Shown here in pieces: positions 24,550 to 34,650 of a stretch of 64,000 bases of DNA. Positions within the stretch are counted from its first letter, which is position 1, and each line of letters opens with the position of its first letter. The translations under genes were made by a program, and so were the position numbers. The notes under the pieces were generated by a model that made no database searches, had not been told where the DNA came from, and saw only the letters and a list, made by a program, of their open reading frames with translations. Origin of the DNA: Erodium maritimum (taxonomy: Eukaryota; Streptophyta; Magnoliopsida; Geraniales; Geraniaceae); contig OY997591.1 in NCBI GenBank assembly GCA_963921825.1, positions 51,667,825 through 51,731,824 on the forward strand. Reading direction: 5' to 3'.

Positions 24550-24558
24550 TTGATAAAA

Positions 24559-25009
24559 ATAGTGAGTGATCATTTGTTTAATTATGGAACAACAATGTTT
24601 TAAATTGAGGCGAGGTAATTGGGATTTAATGTTTGGTTTCGTTAAGATGAAGACGATAACCATGGAGTACTCTTTGTGCTCTTATTTTATTTTCCATTCA
24701 CATGTATGGGTAAACCTAAGAAAATACATGATTAAGTGATCGTGCATTTTGTTCGTAAGAGGAATCATTGTGTTCAGGTAATCATATAGTTGTTCTAACT
24801 CTAGTGAATTGCAAACTACTAGTATTGATGTAATTTTTTGTGTGTGTGTAGATAATGGGTGGTGTTGTTATAAGAAATACTTCCAAGAACGCTAGAGAAA
24901 ATAGACTTAGAGGTCTCATGTAGAGTAGTTTTTATTGTAGTGATGTAAGATATATATACAATCAAAACCGTAATAAATTGGATAGAGATGATGGAGTGAG
25001 ACTGTCATA
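24559..25009. other. Intergenic, no gene seen
   Basis: AT-rich sequence with no gene, repeat or RNA that I can support. Confidence 0.4.
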
Positions 25010-25164
25010 TTCATAAGGATAGGTGAAGCTGAAGGCTTTTTAGGCCTCCCGTACAACCGCTTAAAGGTCCCGCGGGACGACGACGACGCGGTCTTCCTCC
25101 ACCTCCATGGATGAGGCGTCGAATCCTTTTTACAGCGCTAGGATGCTCTCTATCGTAAGGAGAG
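25010..25164. other. GC-rich coding-like fragment, left part
   Basis: The plus strand reads GFLGLPYNRLKVPRDDDD and then reaches a stop. It was separated from similar GC-rich, coding-like sequence at 27529-28110 by the Harbinger insertion (TTA on both sides). I do not recognise the product. Confidence 0.25.
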
Positions 25165-25467
25165 TTAGAGCACCTCCAATGGTAAACCACTACGTAGTGG
25201 TTTGGACTAGTGGTTTGGGCATATTTTGACTTTCTCTCTCCTCCAAACCAATACCTCCCACCACTACACATTCTATGGCAAACCACTACTAGTGGTTTGG
25301 AACCATGATTTGTACTTTCAATATTTTAAAAAAAAACACCCAAAATAAAACTAGTTATTTTATTCATGCAAAATTTGAAAATACATAAACTAATTAAACT
25401 ACGAACGATAATTAAAAATATGATAATTAAACATACTATGAATAATAATTAAATAACTAATTGTTCT

Positions 25468-25841
25468 TCAATCCAATGTGCGCACGCCGCTGCAGGTGAT
25501 CCTTGAGTATGTCCCACAAATCACGTTTAGTCCATTTTGATTTTTTTTCTCGTAATCCGCCACGGCCACATCATAGATTTCGTCAGGGGTTTCCTCTTCT
25601 TTGAGGTGGTTCCGGTATTCCTCATCGAACAACTTGCACTTTTTACTAATATGAAAGAAATTGTCTTTCATTTGCTTCTCCGATCAGCACAACCACTTTG
25701 GATTTGCGTCGTTGATGTAAGTGGTGCGGAACTTCGCCTAGTATTTCCTCCGACCTCGGCGACGGTGACCCAAGTCAACACCAAATACAGCTCTTCAACC
25801 TCGGAGTAAAGGGGACCGGTTGCCCAAGAAGACGACGTCAT
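25468..25841 (-). pseudogene. Second, short Myb/SANT-like protein of Harbinger element 3
   Basis: Starts at ATG 25841 with MTSSSWATGPLYSEVEELYLV, matching the opening of the gene at 18070 (NLATGPLWSLEEEIHLVV). Later pieces appear in two other frames (KKCKLFDEEYRNHLKEEETPDEIYDVAVADYE), matching FDKTYRDKL and DDEVYAAAVSDYE of the other copy. At least two frameshifts separate them. Confidence 0.55.
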
Positions 25842-26114
25842 TGCAAAAACGAGGGAAAGTTTAGAGAATTCCAGAGAGAGTTGGAGAGAATTTGAGAGGT
25901 ATGATTTTTTGAGGGAGGGGTGGGTGGTATTTATAGGGAGTGATGGAGGGGCTTTCGTCGTGGCTGTGACGACTCGATGCACACTATTCCCTGAATAGTG
26001 TGCATGCACGAAAATCGAGGCACTATGAATTCGATAAAAAAATTGAAAAACAGAAAAAACTTCAACTAATTTTATTTTTTATATTAAAAACCAGATTACA
26101 ACTTGTAGGCAACA

Positions 26115-27182
26115 TTAGATAGACGTCAAACGTTTCCCGAGGCTATCCATGAGTGAGGCACGAGCCGACCGTTCCTCCGCGGTCATTTGCGAGGTGTCTT
26201 GGCTCTACAATGACATCAACTTTGCATGATTTATCACTTCATCTTTTCTTTGGTCGTAGTGATCTGGGCTTGGGTCGTAGTCATTTCAGTTTGATGTTCT
26301 CCAAAGACTTGAAGGAACTAAACTACTTCGGGTGCAAAGATCGGGTCCGCTTCCATTTGTTTCCCTTTGTCTTTAGCTTTAACCTTGGATTTTTTCTGGA
26401 CGGTTGGATGCTCCTCCCGTGGAAGTGATGTCAACTCGTGATCGATTCTGTCGCCCAATGTGTACTTGCAGTTGTCGTCCAACCTTGTACGCTTACTTGC
26501 TTCACTTGCAGCGTTTAGGTCAATGTCAACATCACATTGTAGCGTCTTGAGGTTCTTCCACTTTTGGTTGCCCTTTCACGATTTCCCAAACATTCTTCCA
26601 GGCAAACTTGTAATTCTCCTATTTCTTGGACGCCTTTTCAGAGGTTGCCATGATGTTAGTGTCGCATCTCCCACTAACGACTGCGTCACCCATACTTGCA
26701 TATTTCTCATGGAATTTAGTCAATTTTCTGTTGACCAGATGTTCGTGGTCCTTGCAATTCTTCCAGCTCCGGAATGGCTCGGTTGGCTTGCTCGTCGCGT
26801 CGAACTCAGCTCCGACCTTTTTCCAGTACATGTCGTTCTTCTGTTTCTTCCCTGTGATGCTATCTATAGAATGGTTGAGTCATGCCCTCACCAACCGTTC
26901 CTCCTCCTCGATGCTCCATTTCAACCGCGGACCTATAGTCGATGCATGCTTCTTCCTCTTCCTTCTCGGTTGATTGGCCGGATGAGATTGGGAAGGTTGC
27001 TCGTTGGGGCTTTGCAACAGTGGTAATTGGGAATGCTGGAGCGGGTTGAATTGTGTGGATTGGGTCGGTTGGAGAAGGGAGGAGTAATATTCGATGTGAC
27101 ATGTGAGCTCTTCTTCCGTGTGCACCGAGTCCTCAATATTGAAGTCGTCCAAGATGAAATCGATATTGGAGGGGTCGTCCAT
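26115..27182 (-). pseudogene. Myb/SANT-like Harbinger accessory protein, broken
   Basis: From ATG 27182: acidic N-terminus (DDPSNIDFILDDF), Gln/Pro-rich linker, basic patch RRKRKKH, then a Myb-like helix (LKWSIEEEERLVRA) cut by TGA at 26880 where Trp is expected. The same frame resumes with KKQKNDMYWKKVGAEFDA and WKNCKDHEHLVNRKL, and stops again at 26619. After a frameshift near 26540 it continues with a basic stretch (KKSKVKAKDKGKQ) and ends SLGKRL before TAA at 26115. Domain order equals the copy at 16661-17755. The role of the family is to assist transposase binding and import; this copy is inactive. Confidence 0.7.
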
Positions 27183-27279
27183 TGGAAGCGATGTAGAAAA
27201 AATTAGAGAAAAATATGAGAAGAAGAGAAGAGGGTGTGTGTAGAAGAGAGGTGTGAATTTGGGGGTAGGGGTGGTTGTG

Positions 27280-27287
27280 TATTTATA
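27280..27287 (-). promoter_or_regulatory. TATA box of Harbinger element 3
   Basis: TATAAATA on the minus strand, about 100 bases upstream of the ATG at 27182. It follows the AACGGCTAGTCGGC block (27349-27362), as in the other two Harbinger elements. Confidence 0.5.
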
Positions 27288-27528
27288 GGAAAATTTTAGG
27301 GTTTTTTTTTTAATTATGACGTCGCTAGTGTCAGTATGGGACAGACCCGCCGACTAGCCGTTAGGCCAACGACGACATGTCGCGTCGCTGCAGGAATTTG
27401 AGGCGATAGCCTGCGAAGGAAACCTAAAACCGCGGCTCCAGTGACGGTTAGTCGTGGCTGCGAGCCGTGGCAGGGCTTATGACGTCAAGAAAACCACGAC
27501 ACTACGACGACCGTTAGAGCTGCTCTTA

Positions 27529-28110
27529 GGGTTTGCATGCCCTGTCTTTTGCAATCGGGTCTTGTACGGACAACGTCGTGGCTGGGGAAAGGAGAGGTGT
27601 AGGAAGGCAAGAGAGGATACGATCGGTCATTGCACTCAGCGCGATTTGACCCACCCAAGACAAGTTTGGGGTTCCGATCGAGCCTGAAGCCACACCGACT
27701 TGTACCGACGTCATCACAAGAAGGGGGAGAAGGATATCGGCGATGTCCTTTTCCGCCTTGGTCGGGCAGGCTTTATAAAGGCTTGGTCGGGCCTCGATTG
27801 CATCCCTCTAGATTTTTCGACCACAGGGACAGCAAGTGGGTGGTTCGAGGCTTCTAGAGAATGGTTGGCCACGTGTGCGATCGGAGGTGCAGGCGGGGCA
27901 GATAGGTTTAACGGGTCAATCGAGGATGTCGATAACGAGATCACGTGGTTGGGTGAGTGGACCAATGAAGACGACATGATGATATGGTATGCGCACGGGG
28001 GAGCCCCGGAAGCAGATTGCTTCGTTGAGACGAGCAAAAGATTGCATCGAGAAGAAAGAAGCGGAGACCTGAGAAACGACACGAAGAAATCCTAGTAAAG
28101 AGAGACATTC
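27529..28110 (+). other. GC-rich coding-like fragment, unknown product
   Basis: An open stretch at 27700-28095 reads, in part, GRAGFIKAWSGLDCIPLDF and NEDDMMIWYAHGG. Composition is more GC-rich than the intergenic DNA around it. It joins 25010-25164 once the Harbinger element is removed. I do not recognise a domain; it may be part of a retroelement 3' region or a decayed gene. Confidence 0.25.
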
Positions 28111-28590
28111 GTCAAGATTGAAATGTGTCAAAGTATCTTCAGTTTTTTACGTATCGAATTATAGTTTATAATTTAAATCTTAAATCGATTCTAATAGCCA
28201 GAGCGAATATAGTAGAGAATGCTCATATTTGTGTGTCGGAATCGCAGCTTGGAAGTCCAATCCTATCCTTTTGGGTACAAACATTCGAGGACATGCCGAG
28301 TCAGACTCACACCAACTTGTTGTGCTCTTTCGGATAATTACTATATAAACATATTTGTGGGTCATCCTCTTTTTCCCTTTCAAGGCACGTAATGTTTTAT
28401 TTTCCTGTTTCTATCTTATCATGGGACCTTAGAAAAAAGTATTTTATTGTTAGGACTTCAGGAATAAAAAAAAAACAAACCGTTTAAGCAGGAGATTAAG
28501 AAACATTTTTAGTTATGTACTTTCCTTTTTGAAATCCAGACACTCAAGAATGGCATGCTAATTTCTTTGGACTAAAATGTGTAATAGTAT
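28111..28590. other. Intergenic, no gene seen
   Basis: AT-rich sequence up to the target duplication of the following retroposon. Nothing else is supportable. Confidence 0.4.
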
Positions 28591-28602
28591 AAGTCAGAAA
28601 CC

Positions 28603-31053
28603 GTATAAGGTTAAAAAAAATATTGGATAAGTCACAGCCGTCTCTCTCTGCTAGGATTAGGTTTTGTGTTTTTCTGAGCAAACAATGGCAACATCGGCGG
28701 TCAAGTTGCCTAGTGTTTCCGGCGACGCTTCTGTGTGGCTCATGGAGCCGGGCATGGAGGAGACCGGGGGAAGAGTGGAGCCTCGTGTGGAGGGTGATGG
28801 CTTTGTAGGGCAGCAGGAGATGGGTTTGGAAGAGGAGTTGTAGGGGACGGCGGTGGACGGGACGACGGTGGATGGGGAGTCGTTCACGAAACTTGCTCCA
28901 CTGTCGCCGCGGGGAGGAGAACCAGGGAGGCGGGGGATGGTATCACTCGGCGGCAAGTCGGGTGCGCCGTACGCCAGCGAGGGGCCCACGTCCTAGAGGT
29001 GCACGGGGGTCGGGGAGGCCATCGGAGACGGAGGGATTTGTGTGGGCTTCGGTTCTGCAGGTGCAGGGAGAGGACGGGCGTCGGCCACGGGGGAAGATGG
29101 TTTGGATCCCGTGGTAGTGTCGTCGAACACGGATGTGACGCCGGTGGAGTCGCCGGCGACGAGGGCGTGGAGGAGAAGTAAGGGGAAAGGGATCGCGCGG
29201 GAGGACCTTAGGGTTCCTGAGGTTGGGTTGGGTTGGGGACGTGCTGATGTGGGCCGTGATAGTGGGCTGATCGCGGACGCTAGATGGGCCGGGAGAGGTG
29301 CAGTGGGCTAGGTACCTCAGTCGGGGACGGGCCGGACTAAGAGAGGACAGGTGGGCCACCCGGGCTGGACTCGGGGTGGGCCGGGAGACGTGGCCACATG
29401 GGCGGCCCGATATGGGGCGGGTGCGGAGCGGACCCGAACCAGGTTGCAGGGTCGAGACGGGCTGGTGGCCAGGTGGATCAGGGAGGACGGGGACGGATCC
29501 ACCCGAGGGGTGATCCAGAGGAGTCGGGTCGGTTGCCGGGGCGGCAAATTGGTTCTAGGGACCCAGCGGACCCGGATGCAAGGGGTTTTCGTAGAGTAGA
29601 GGCTCAAGGGTCCAGAATGTCGTCACTCTGTATCAAGGAGGTGGTGGTACCTACGGGGGATATTGTCAAAGTTGAGGGTCAATTCCAGTTTGCGATGGCA
29701 GCAAAGGTACTAACATCGAATAAGTTTTTTTGGAAGTCGCTTGTGGCCAGAATGGAGGACATGTGGGGTATGAAAGTAGAAGCGAAGCCCCTAGAAGGGG
29801 GATTAGTGGCGTTCTTTTTCAGGTCAGCAAGGGAAAGGGCGAGAGTTTTAGCAGGAGAGCCATGGGCTTTCTGGGAATCAATAGTGTTGTTCACAGATCT
29901 CAGGGCCCACATGCATGTGGGAGATCTTAGCTTCCATCATTTCTCGGTCTTGGCTAGAGTATCTAACCTCCCGGTGGGTGCGTGGAACAAGGAGATGGGA
30001 TTCCGAGTGGGGAATGCTCTAGGGGTCTGTCAGGCGGTCGATGTGGATAGTTCATGATTATGTTGGGGAGACTTCATGAAAGTTCGGATTCAGGCTGACA
30101 TCCGAGTCCCCCTCCAGAGTCAGATTTGGTTCCATTTATTAGAATCTCAGGTACGAACACTTCTCCAGGTATCGTATGAACATCTTCCAGACCATTGTTT
30201 TGGATGCAGCTATGCGGGACACTTGTTCCCGGCATGCCCTATAGCTGGAGGAATCAGGGGACACTCTTTACGTGCCCCGAGGGATCCGAGGTCTGCTCTC
30301 GAGAAAGCAAAGCACGGTAAGGCTTCTCTAGGGACCAACTGAGCTTACCTAGAAGGAGGGAGCAAGGGAGGCAATTGGGACCCACGAACGCCAACTCCCC
30401 GGCAGGAGCAGGGGAATGGGAGAGCTAGGTCCTATGAGACTAGGACTGAAGACATTCCATCTGAGTGGTTTGCAAAGGAGGTCGCTCCGTCTCTGTCTGG
30501 GAAGAAACACCTGGAGCGGGAAGAGGAGCTGGAAGAATCGGAGGGTTCGATGGCGTGAGATGGAGGTTCATATGTAGCGGCGGTGGGGGGCCACAAGCAC
30601 CCCCGCCTCCAAGAATGAGTGTGTGGATGCCCAGGAAGGGGTTGGTCGGCTGTACCTCCTTCCTGGCTGATAGATGACTTTGGTTCCATCACCAACCGAC
30701 AAGATTCTCCCCTACCAGTCCAGGGTCAACAATCTCGCGTTCAGGAGCCCTACAAGTATCATTCTAGGGAGGACGACGCACGGTGACTTACCGGGGGAGA
30801 TGTCAGTCCACCATTATTCCCTTTTCACTTGGTTGGCTCGACCAGTGCCATTTGGTTGGAGTATATTGTATCGGTATCTCCGGATGCTACCGCAGATTTC
30901 CCCTTCGACCGCCCCCTATACCCGGAGCAAAGTTAATTTTCATGGTATTACATTATGATAGTTTCTTGGTTTATGGTTTGTACGATGAGTACAAATATGT
31001 GCTCATCGATCTATTTTAAATTTCAGTAATAATAGTATCATTTCTTCTTAAAA
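28603..31053 (+). mobile_element. ORF1-only LINE-type retroposon, copy 3 (complete ends)
   Basis: A 2.45-kb insertion flanked by the 12-bp direct repeat AAGTCAGAAACC (28591-28602 and 31054-31065) and ending in a short A run after TTTCTTCTT. Long variable duplications plus a 3' A tail are hallmarks of LINE target-primed insertion. It encodes only a DUF4283/zinc-knuckle protein; no endonuclease or reverse transcriptase fits between the duplications. Its 3' part (GTATCGGTATCTCCGGATGC) is shared with copy 4 (GTATCGGTGTCACCAGACGC). Confidence 0.75.
28685..30618 (+). pseudogene. DUF4283/zf-CCHC_4 Gag-like protein of retroposon copy 3
   Basis: ATG 28685 begins MATSAVKLPSVSGDASVW and meets a TAG after about 52 codons. 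A Gly/Arg-rich low-complexity region with further stops and a frame change spans 28.85-29.6 kb. The DUF4283 domain follows (29630-30055: KVLTSNKFFWKSLVARMEDM, GEPWAFWESIV, ARVSNLPVGAWN). After one stop come 'VSYEHLPDHCFGCSYAGHLF' and the CCHC knuckle C-x2-C-x4-H-x4-C with all four ligands intact. An acidic, charged tail reaches a stop at 30616-30618. Family proteins bind nucleic acid as LINE ORF1 products. Confidence 0.7.
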
Positions 31054-31065
31054 AAGTCAGAAACC

Positions 31066-31264
31066 CACCATATAAGATGTGCGCTAGAAAATATACTCTC
31101 TGACTACGATGAAAAACAGACATTGGAACATACAATTTATTTAAATTATTAGAACCGTCATAGACGGTATTAAAACGTCATATATGCAAGAAGGAAGGAT
31201 GGGAGATGAGAAAACAGTACTGGAAGTCCTGCTCCAAAACCTGGTCAAGGACTACATCAGTAGT
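31066..31264. other. Flank between retroposon copy 3 and the hAT element
   Basis: About 200 bases of AT-rich sequence. Its right end (CAGTAGTAGGAGGCA) continues across the hAT insertion into the 3' region of retroposon copy 2 (AAGCTTTCACCAGGGACCCC). This matches the undisturbed order in copy 1 at 9214-9256. Confidence 0.4.
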
Positions 31265-31716
31265 AGGAGGCATGGTTGTAAAAATAGGCCTAGGCGCCGT
31301 CTAGGCGGGCGCCTAGGCGCTCCAAACGCTAAGAACGCCCCGACTTAGGCAGGTCGGGCGAGATTAAGCGCCAACCCGACTTTAGGCCGACTAAACGGGC
31401 CAGGCGCCGATTAATCGGGCTGGGCGGGCCGGGCGGCTGCTACAGGTCAGCCACTTATTTGGCCTGCCTCTCAAAAATCAATACAGTGTCGACTTCATTT
31501 TTTAACTACCGCTTGAATATATATTTCACTTTCTTTCCGGTGTGGGACTCTAAAACAATAACATTAAATATCATTGTCATTAAGTGTCCGTGATTACTGA
31601 TTCATCAATGAGTGTATTGATGTTTTTTTTTATAAAGTGTGTATTGATGTTTCAATCATAATATATTATATATTTCAATTTTATAATGTAAATATAAAAA
31701 TCAATTAAGTTTTTCT

Positions 31717-33171
31717 TTCATCGTCCCGGCAGGGGAAATTGCCAAGGAAGGAGGGCACTTCCGGTTTGCTCTCGCTGCTAAAGCTCTGACATCGAAGCGG
31801 TTCTTCTGGAAATCTCTGGTGGAACGCATGGAGGATCTTTGGGGCCTGAAGGTGGAGGCTCGCCCTCTAGAGGGGGGCTTGGTTGGTTTTTTCTTCCGCA
31901 CGGCGCAGGAGCGGGCGCGAGTCTTGGCGGGGGAACCGTGGGCGTTCTGGGAGTCCCTGGTCCTGCTCACGGACCTGCGAGCTCATATGCAGGTGAGCGA
32001 ACTGAGCTTCCATCAGTTCTCATTTTGGGCCAGAGTCTCCAACTTACCAGTGGGAGCCTGGAACAGAGAAGTGGGATTTCGGATCGGCAGTGCTCTGGGC
32101 ACCTATCAGGCTGTGGATGTGGACGGGGCAGGGAGGTGATGGGGTGATTTCATGCGGATCAGAATTCGGGAAGATATCCGCCAACCACTGTAGAGTCAAC
32201 TTTGGTTCCGGTTATCGGAATCGCAGGTACGGACATTACTCCATATTTCCTATGAGTACTTACCGGACTACTGTTATGGATGTAGCTGCGCGGGTCACCT
32301 GTTCCCATCGTGCCCGGTGCCGGGAGGGACCAGGGGTCATTCGTTGCGTGCCCCGGGGGACCCGAGGTCGTCCTTGGAAAAGGCCAAGCATGGGAAGGCG
32401 ATCCCGGGTACGAACTGGAACTACGGGGAGGCAAGGAATAAGGGGGGTCGGGGGGGGACACCATCTCCGCGATATAGGCCCGGAAGGGAGCATGAGAAGA
32501 CCTTTGAGACGGAAACCGAGGCGGTACCGTCCAACGGGGCACAGAAGGAACTAAGTCCGAAACTTTATGGGAAAAAACGCCTAGCGAGGGAGGAATATCA
32601 GATTGAGTCAGAGGACTCGACAGCGTCGGATGGGGAGTCACAGGCAGCAACGGCGGGGGGCGCCAAGCACCCCCTCCTGAAGGAATGAGTCCGAGGTGGC
32701 CCGGGGAGTGGTGGGTCAACTTTGGCCCCTTCCCGGCGGATGGATGGAGACGGCAACATCTTCAGTTGAATTTTATCTCCCCTGCCAGTCCGGTGTCAGC
32801 AATCCCGCGTTCAGGAGCCCTACCACTATCAATCAAGGGAGGACGACGCACGCTGACATACCGGGGGAGATGTAGGTCCACCAGTGTTCCCCTAAACGTG
32901 GCTGGCTTCGCCTCGTCCCAATTGGAAGAAGCATGTTGTATCGGTGTCACCAGACGCTACCGCAGATACCCCATTCGTCCGCAACCTTTCACTAGAGCCG
33001 ATTTTATTGCTTTCGTTTCATTTCAGTTTAATAGTTGGTTTGGTTTATGTAGGTGGAGTATGGTTAGATGCCCACCAAAGTTGGTTTTAGCTTATGTAGG
33101 TGGGGTACGGGTTAAGTACCCACCAAACTATCTTATTATGATCTAATACAATTGCAATGGTTTTCCTCAAA

Positions 33172-33180
<9 letters not shown>
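31717..33180 (+). mobile_element. ORF1-only LINE-type retroposon, copy 4 (5'-truncated, poly(A) tail)
   Basis: Begins abruptly inside the DUF4283 coding region and ends with 12 A (33169-33180), as expected from incomplete reverse transcription. It encodes KALTSKRFFWKSLVERMEDLWGL split over the 5' part, GEPWAFWESLVLLTDLRAHM, ARVSNLPVGAWN and, after a TGA and a TAG, 'YCYGCSCAGHLFPSC' with a complete CCHC knuckle. It then has a charged tail ending at 32688. It is nested in the hAT element. The 3' UTR repeats the phrase 'GTAGGTGG(A/G)GTA' twice. Confidence 0.7.
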
Positions 33181-33208
<28 letters not shown>

Positions 33209-33211
<3 letters not shown>

Positions 33212-34272
33212 GAACAATCAAGTACAAACCTCATCTTAGATCAGAACATAGAACTAATCTACACCATTCAATATAGCAAATCAAGGGCTAAGATTTTGGA
33301 TAAATTCTGATTCCAAAATAGGTTCACGCGCATTGTTTGTGGGTATTTTCGGGAAAAAAAATAGTTGGAATCGTAAAATACAAGTGGGAAATCGAAATTG
33401 GCTGCTATTTTCGTTTTTTTTCACCAAGTTTACTATTTTGATCTTTCCCGCTTCGTTTCAACTCCGATTTAATTTTTTCTTGCGCCAATATTTTTATTTT
33501 TCCAAGAACTATCTATCAAGTAGCATATTGAATATTTTTTGAAGCAAGAAAAAAAAGATTTACTCAAACAAACAAAAAAAATAAACGAAATTAATGTATG
33601 TTTTGTAATTTTCAGTTGTATGTGTACGATAAACCTAATGTATGTTTGTAGGAGCTAAAACTCAATGTATGTTCTTGCCATTTTCATTTGTATGTGTATG
33701 CTAAACTTAATGTATGTTTTTATGTTTTCGCAACTGCATATGTGTAAGCTAAACTTAATGTATGTTCTTCCCATTTTCATTTGTATGTGTAATCTGAACT
33801 GAATGTATGTTTTTTCAAATGCATTTGTATGTATAGTACCCATAACTTTTCACTTTACAACATAAACATACATTAAGTTTAGGGTACACATACAACTGAA
33901 AATTACAAAACATACATTTATTTCGTTTCTTTTTTTTTTGTTTGAGTAAATCATTTTTTTCTTGCTTCAAAACGTATTCAATATGCTACTTGATAGATAG
34001 GTCTTGGAAAAAGAAAATTATTGGCGCAAGAAAAAATTAAATCGGAGTTGAAACGAAGCGGGAAAGATCAAAATAGTAAACTTGGTGAAAAAAAAAGTCG
34101 AAATTACCCTCAAATTCGAAATTAAAACCAATTTCAGCATGTTTTTATGCGTTTTTATGCGCGTGTAGTTAAAATTGGAAAACAAATCTCATTCATCCAA
34201 TAAAATATTTTAAAGGATGAGATTAGTTCTACGTTCTGACCAATTTGTGAGGTTTGTACCTGATTGTTATCC
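33209..34272. mobile_element. Foldback element FB-1 with long inverted arms and an internal repeat
   Basis: Ends GGGGAACAATCAAGTACAAACC and the inverse GGTTTGTACCTGATTGTTATCC. Long inner arms (about 33411-33655 and 33862-34105) pair; shared arm words include TTTCCCGCTTCGTTTCAACTC, TTGCGCCAATA and ATATGCTACTTGATAGATAG. The centre is a tandem repeat. TA repeats flank it on both sides, so the target duplication cannot be read. No open frame looks real. Confidence 0.75.
33590..33845. repeat. Tandem repeat in FB-1, about 50-60 bp x 4-5
   Basis: Units carry TTAATGTATGTT, then TTTTCATTTGTATGTGTA and CTAAACT. Copies are diverged and the period varies slightly. Confidence 0.6.
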
Positions 34273-34282
34273 TATATATATA

Positions 34283-34650
34283 GGGTAGCTATCCAGTAAA
34301 AAACCACCCTTATTGTGCAAACTACGAACTCACCAGGTGCTGACACGTGGCGCGCACAGTGCTGATAGTTTGCGCAACACGGTGCTAATAGTTTGCGCGC
34401 ACAGTGCTGATAGTTTGCATTTGTGCTAAACTATTAGCACCGTGTTGTGCAAACTATCAACACTGTGCGCGCCACGTGTCAGCACCTGGTGAGTTCGTAG
34501 TTTGCACAATAAGGTGCGGTGTTTTATATATTTATTGTCCACGTGTCAGCATCTGGTGCGCTCTGCTGACATCACTTTTGGGAGATCCTATGGCTCTCGT
34601 GGGTTCGTAGTTTACACAATAAGGGGGGGTTTGTACCTGATACCAACCCT
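34283..34650. mobile_element. MITE with multiple nested inverted repeats
   Basis: Starts GGGTAGCTATCCAGTA and ends GATACCAACCCT. Subterminal 'CTTATTGTGCAAACTACGAAC' is repeated inverted on the right (GTTCGTAGTTTACACAATAAG). Its core is built from several direct and inverted copies of 'GTGCTGATAGTTTGCG' and 'GACACGTGGCGCG'. It sits between TA repeats directly beside FB-1. Confidence 0.65.

Larger units (their letters stand above)
25168..27525 (-). mobile_element. PIF/Harbinger-derived element 3, two Myb-like genes, no transposase
   Basis: The left end GAGCACCTCCAATGGT and right end ACCGTTAGAGCTGCTC are imperfect inverses, flanked by TTA at 25165-25167 and 27526-27528. Read on the minus strand it has, in order, the GC-rich leader with AACGGCTAGTCGGCGGG, a TATA box, a large Myb-like pseudogene and a short Myb-like pseudogene. 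This order matches the element at 16.3-18.75 kb. No DDE transposase is present, so it would depend on one in trans. Confidence 0.82.
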
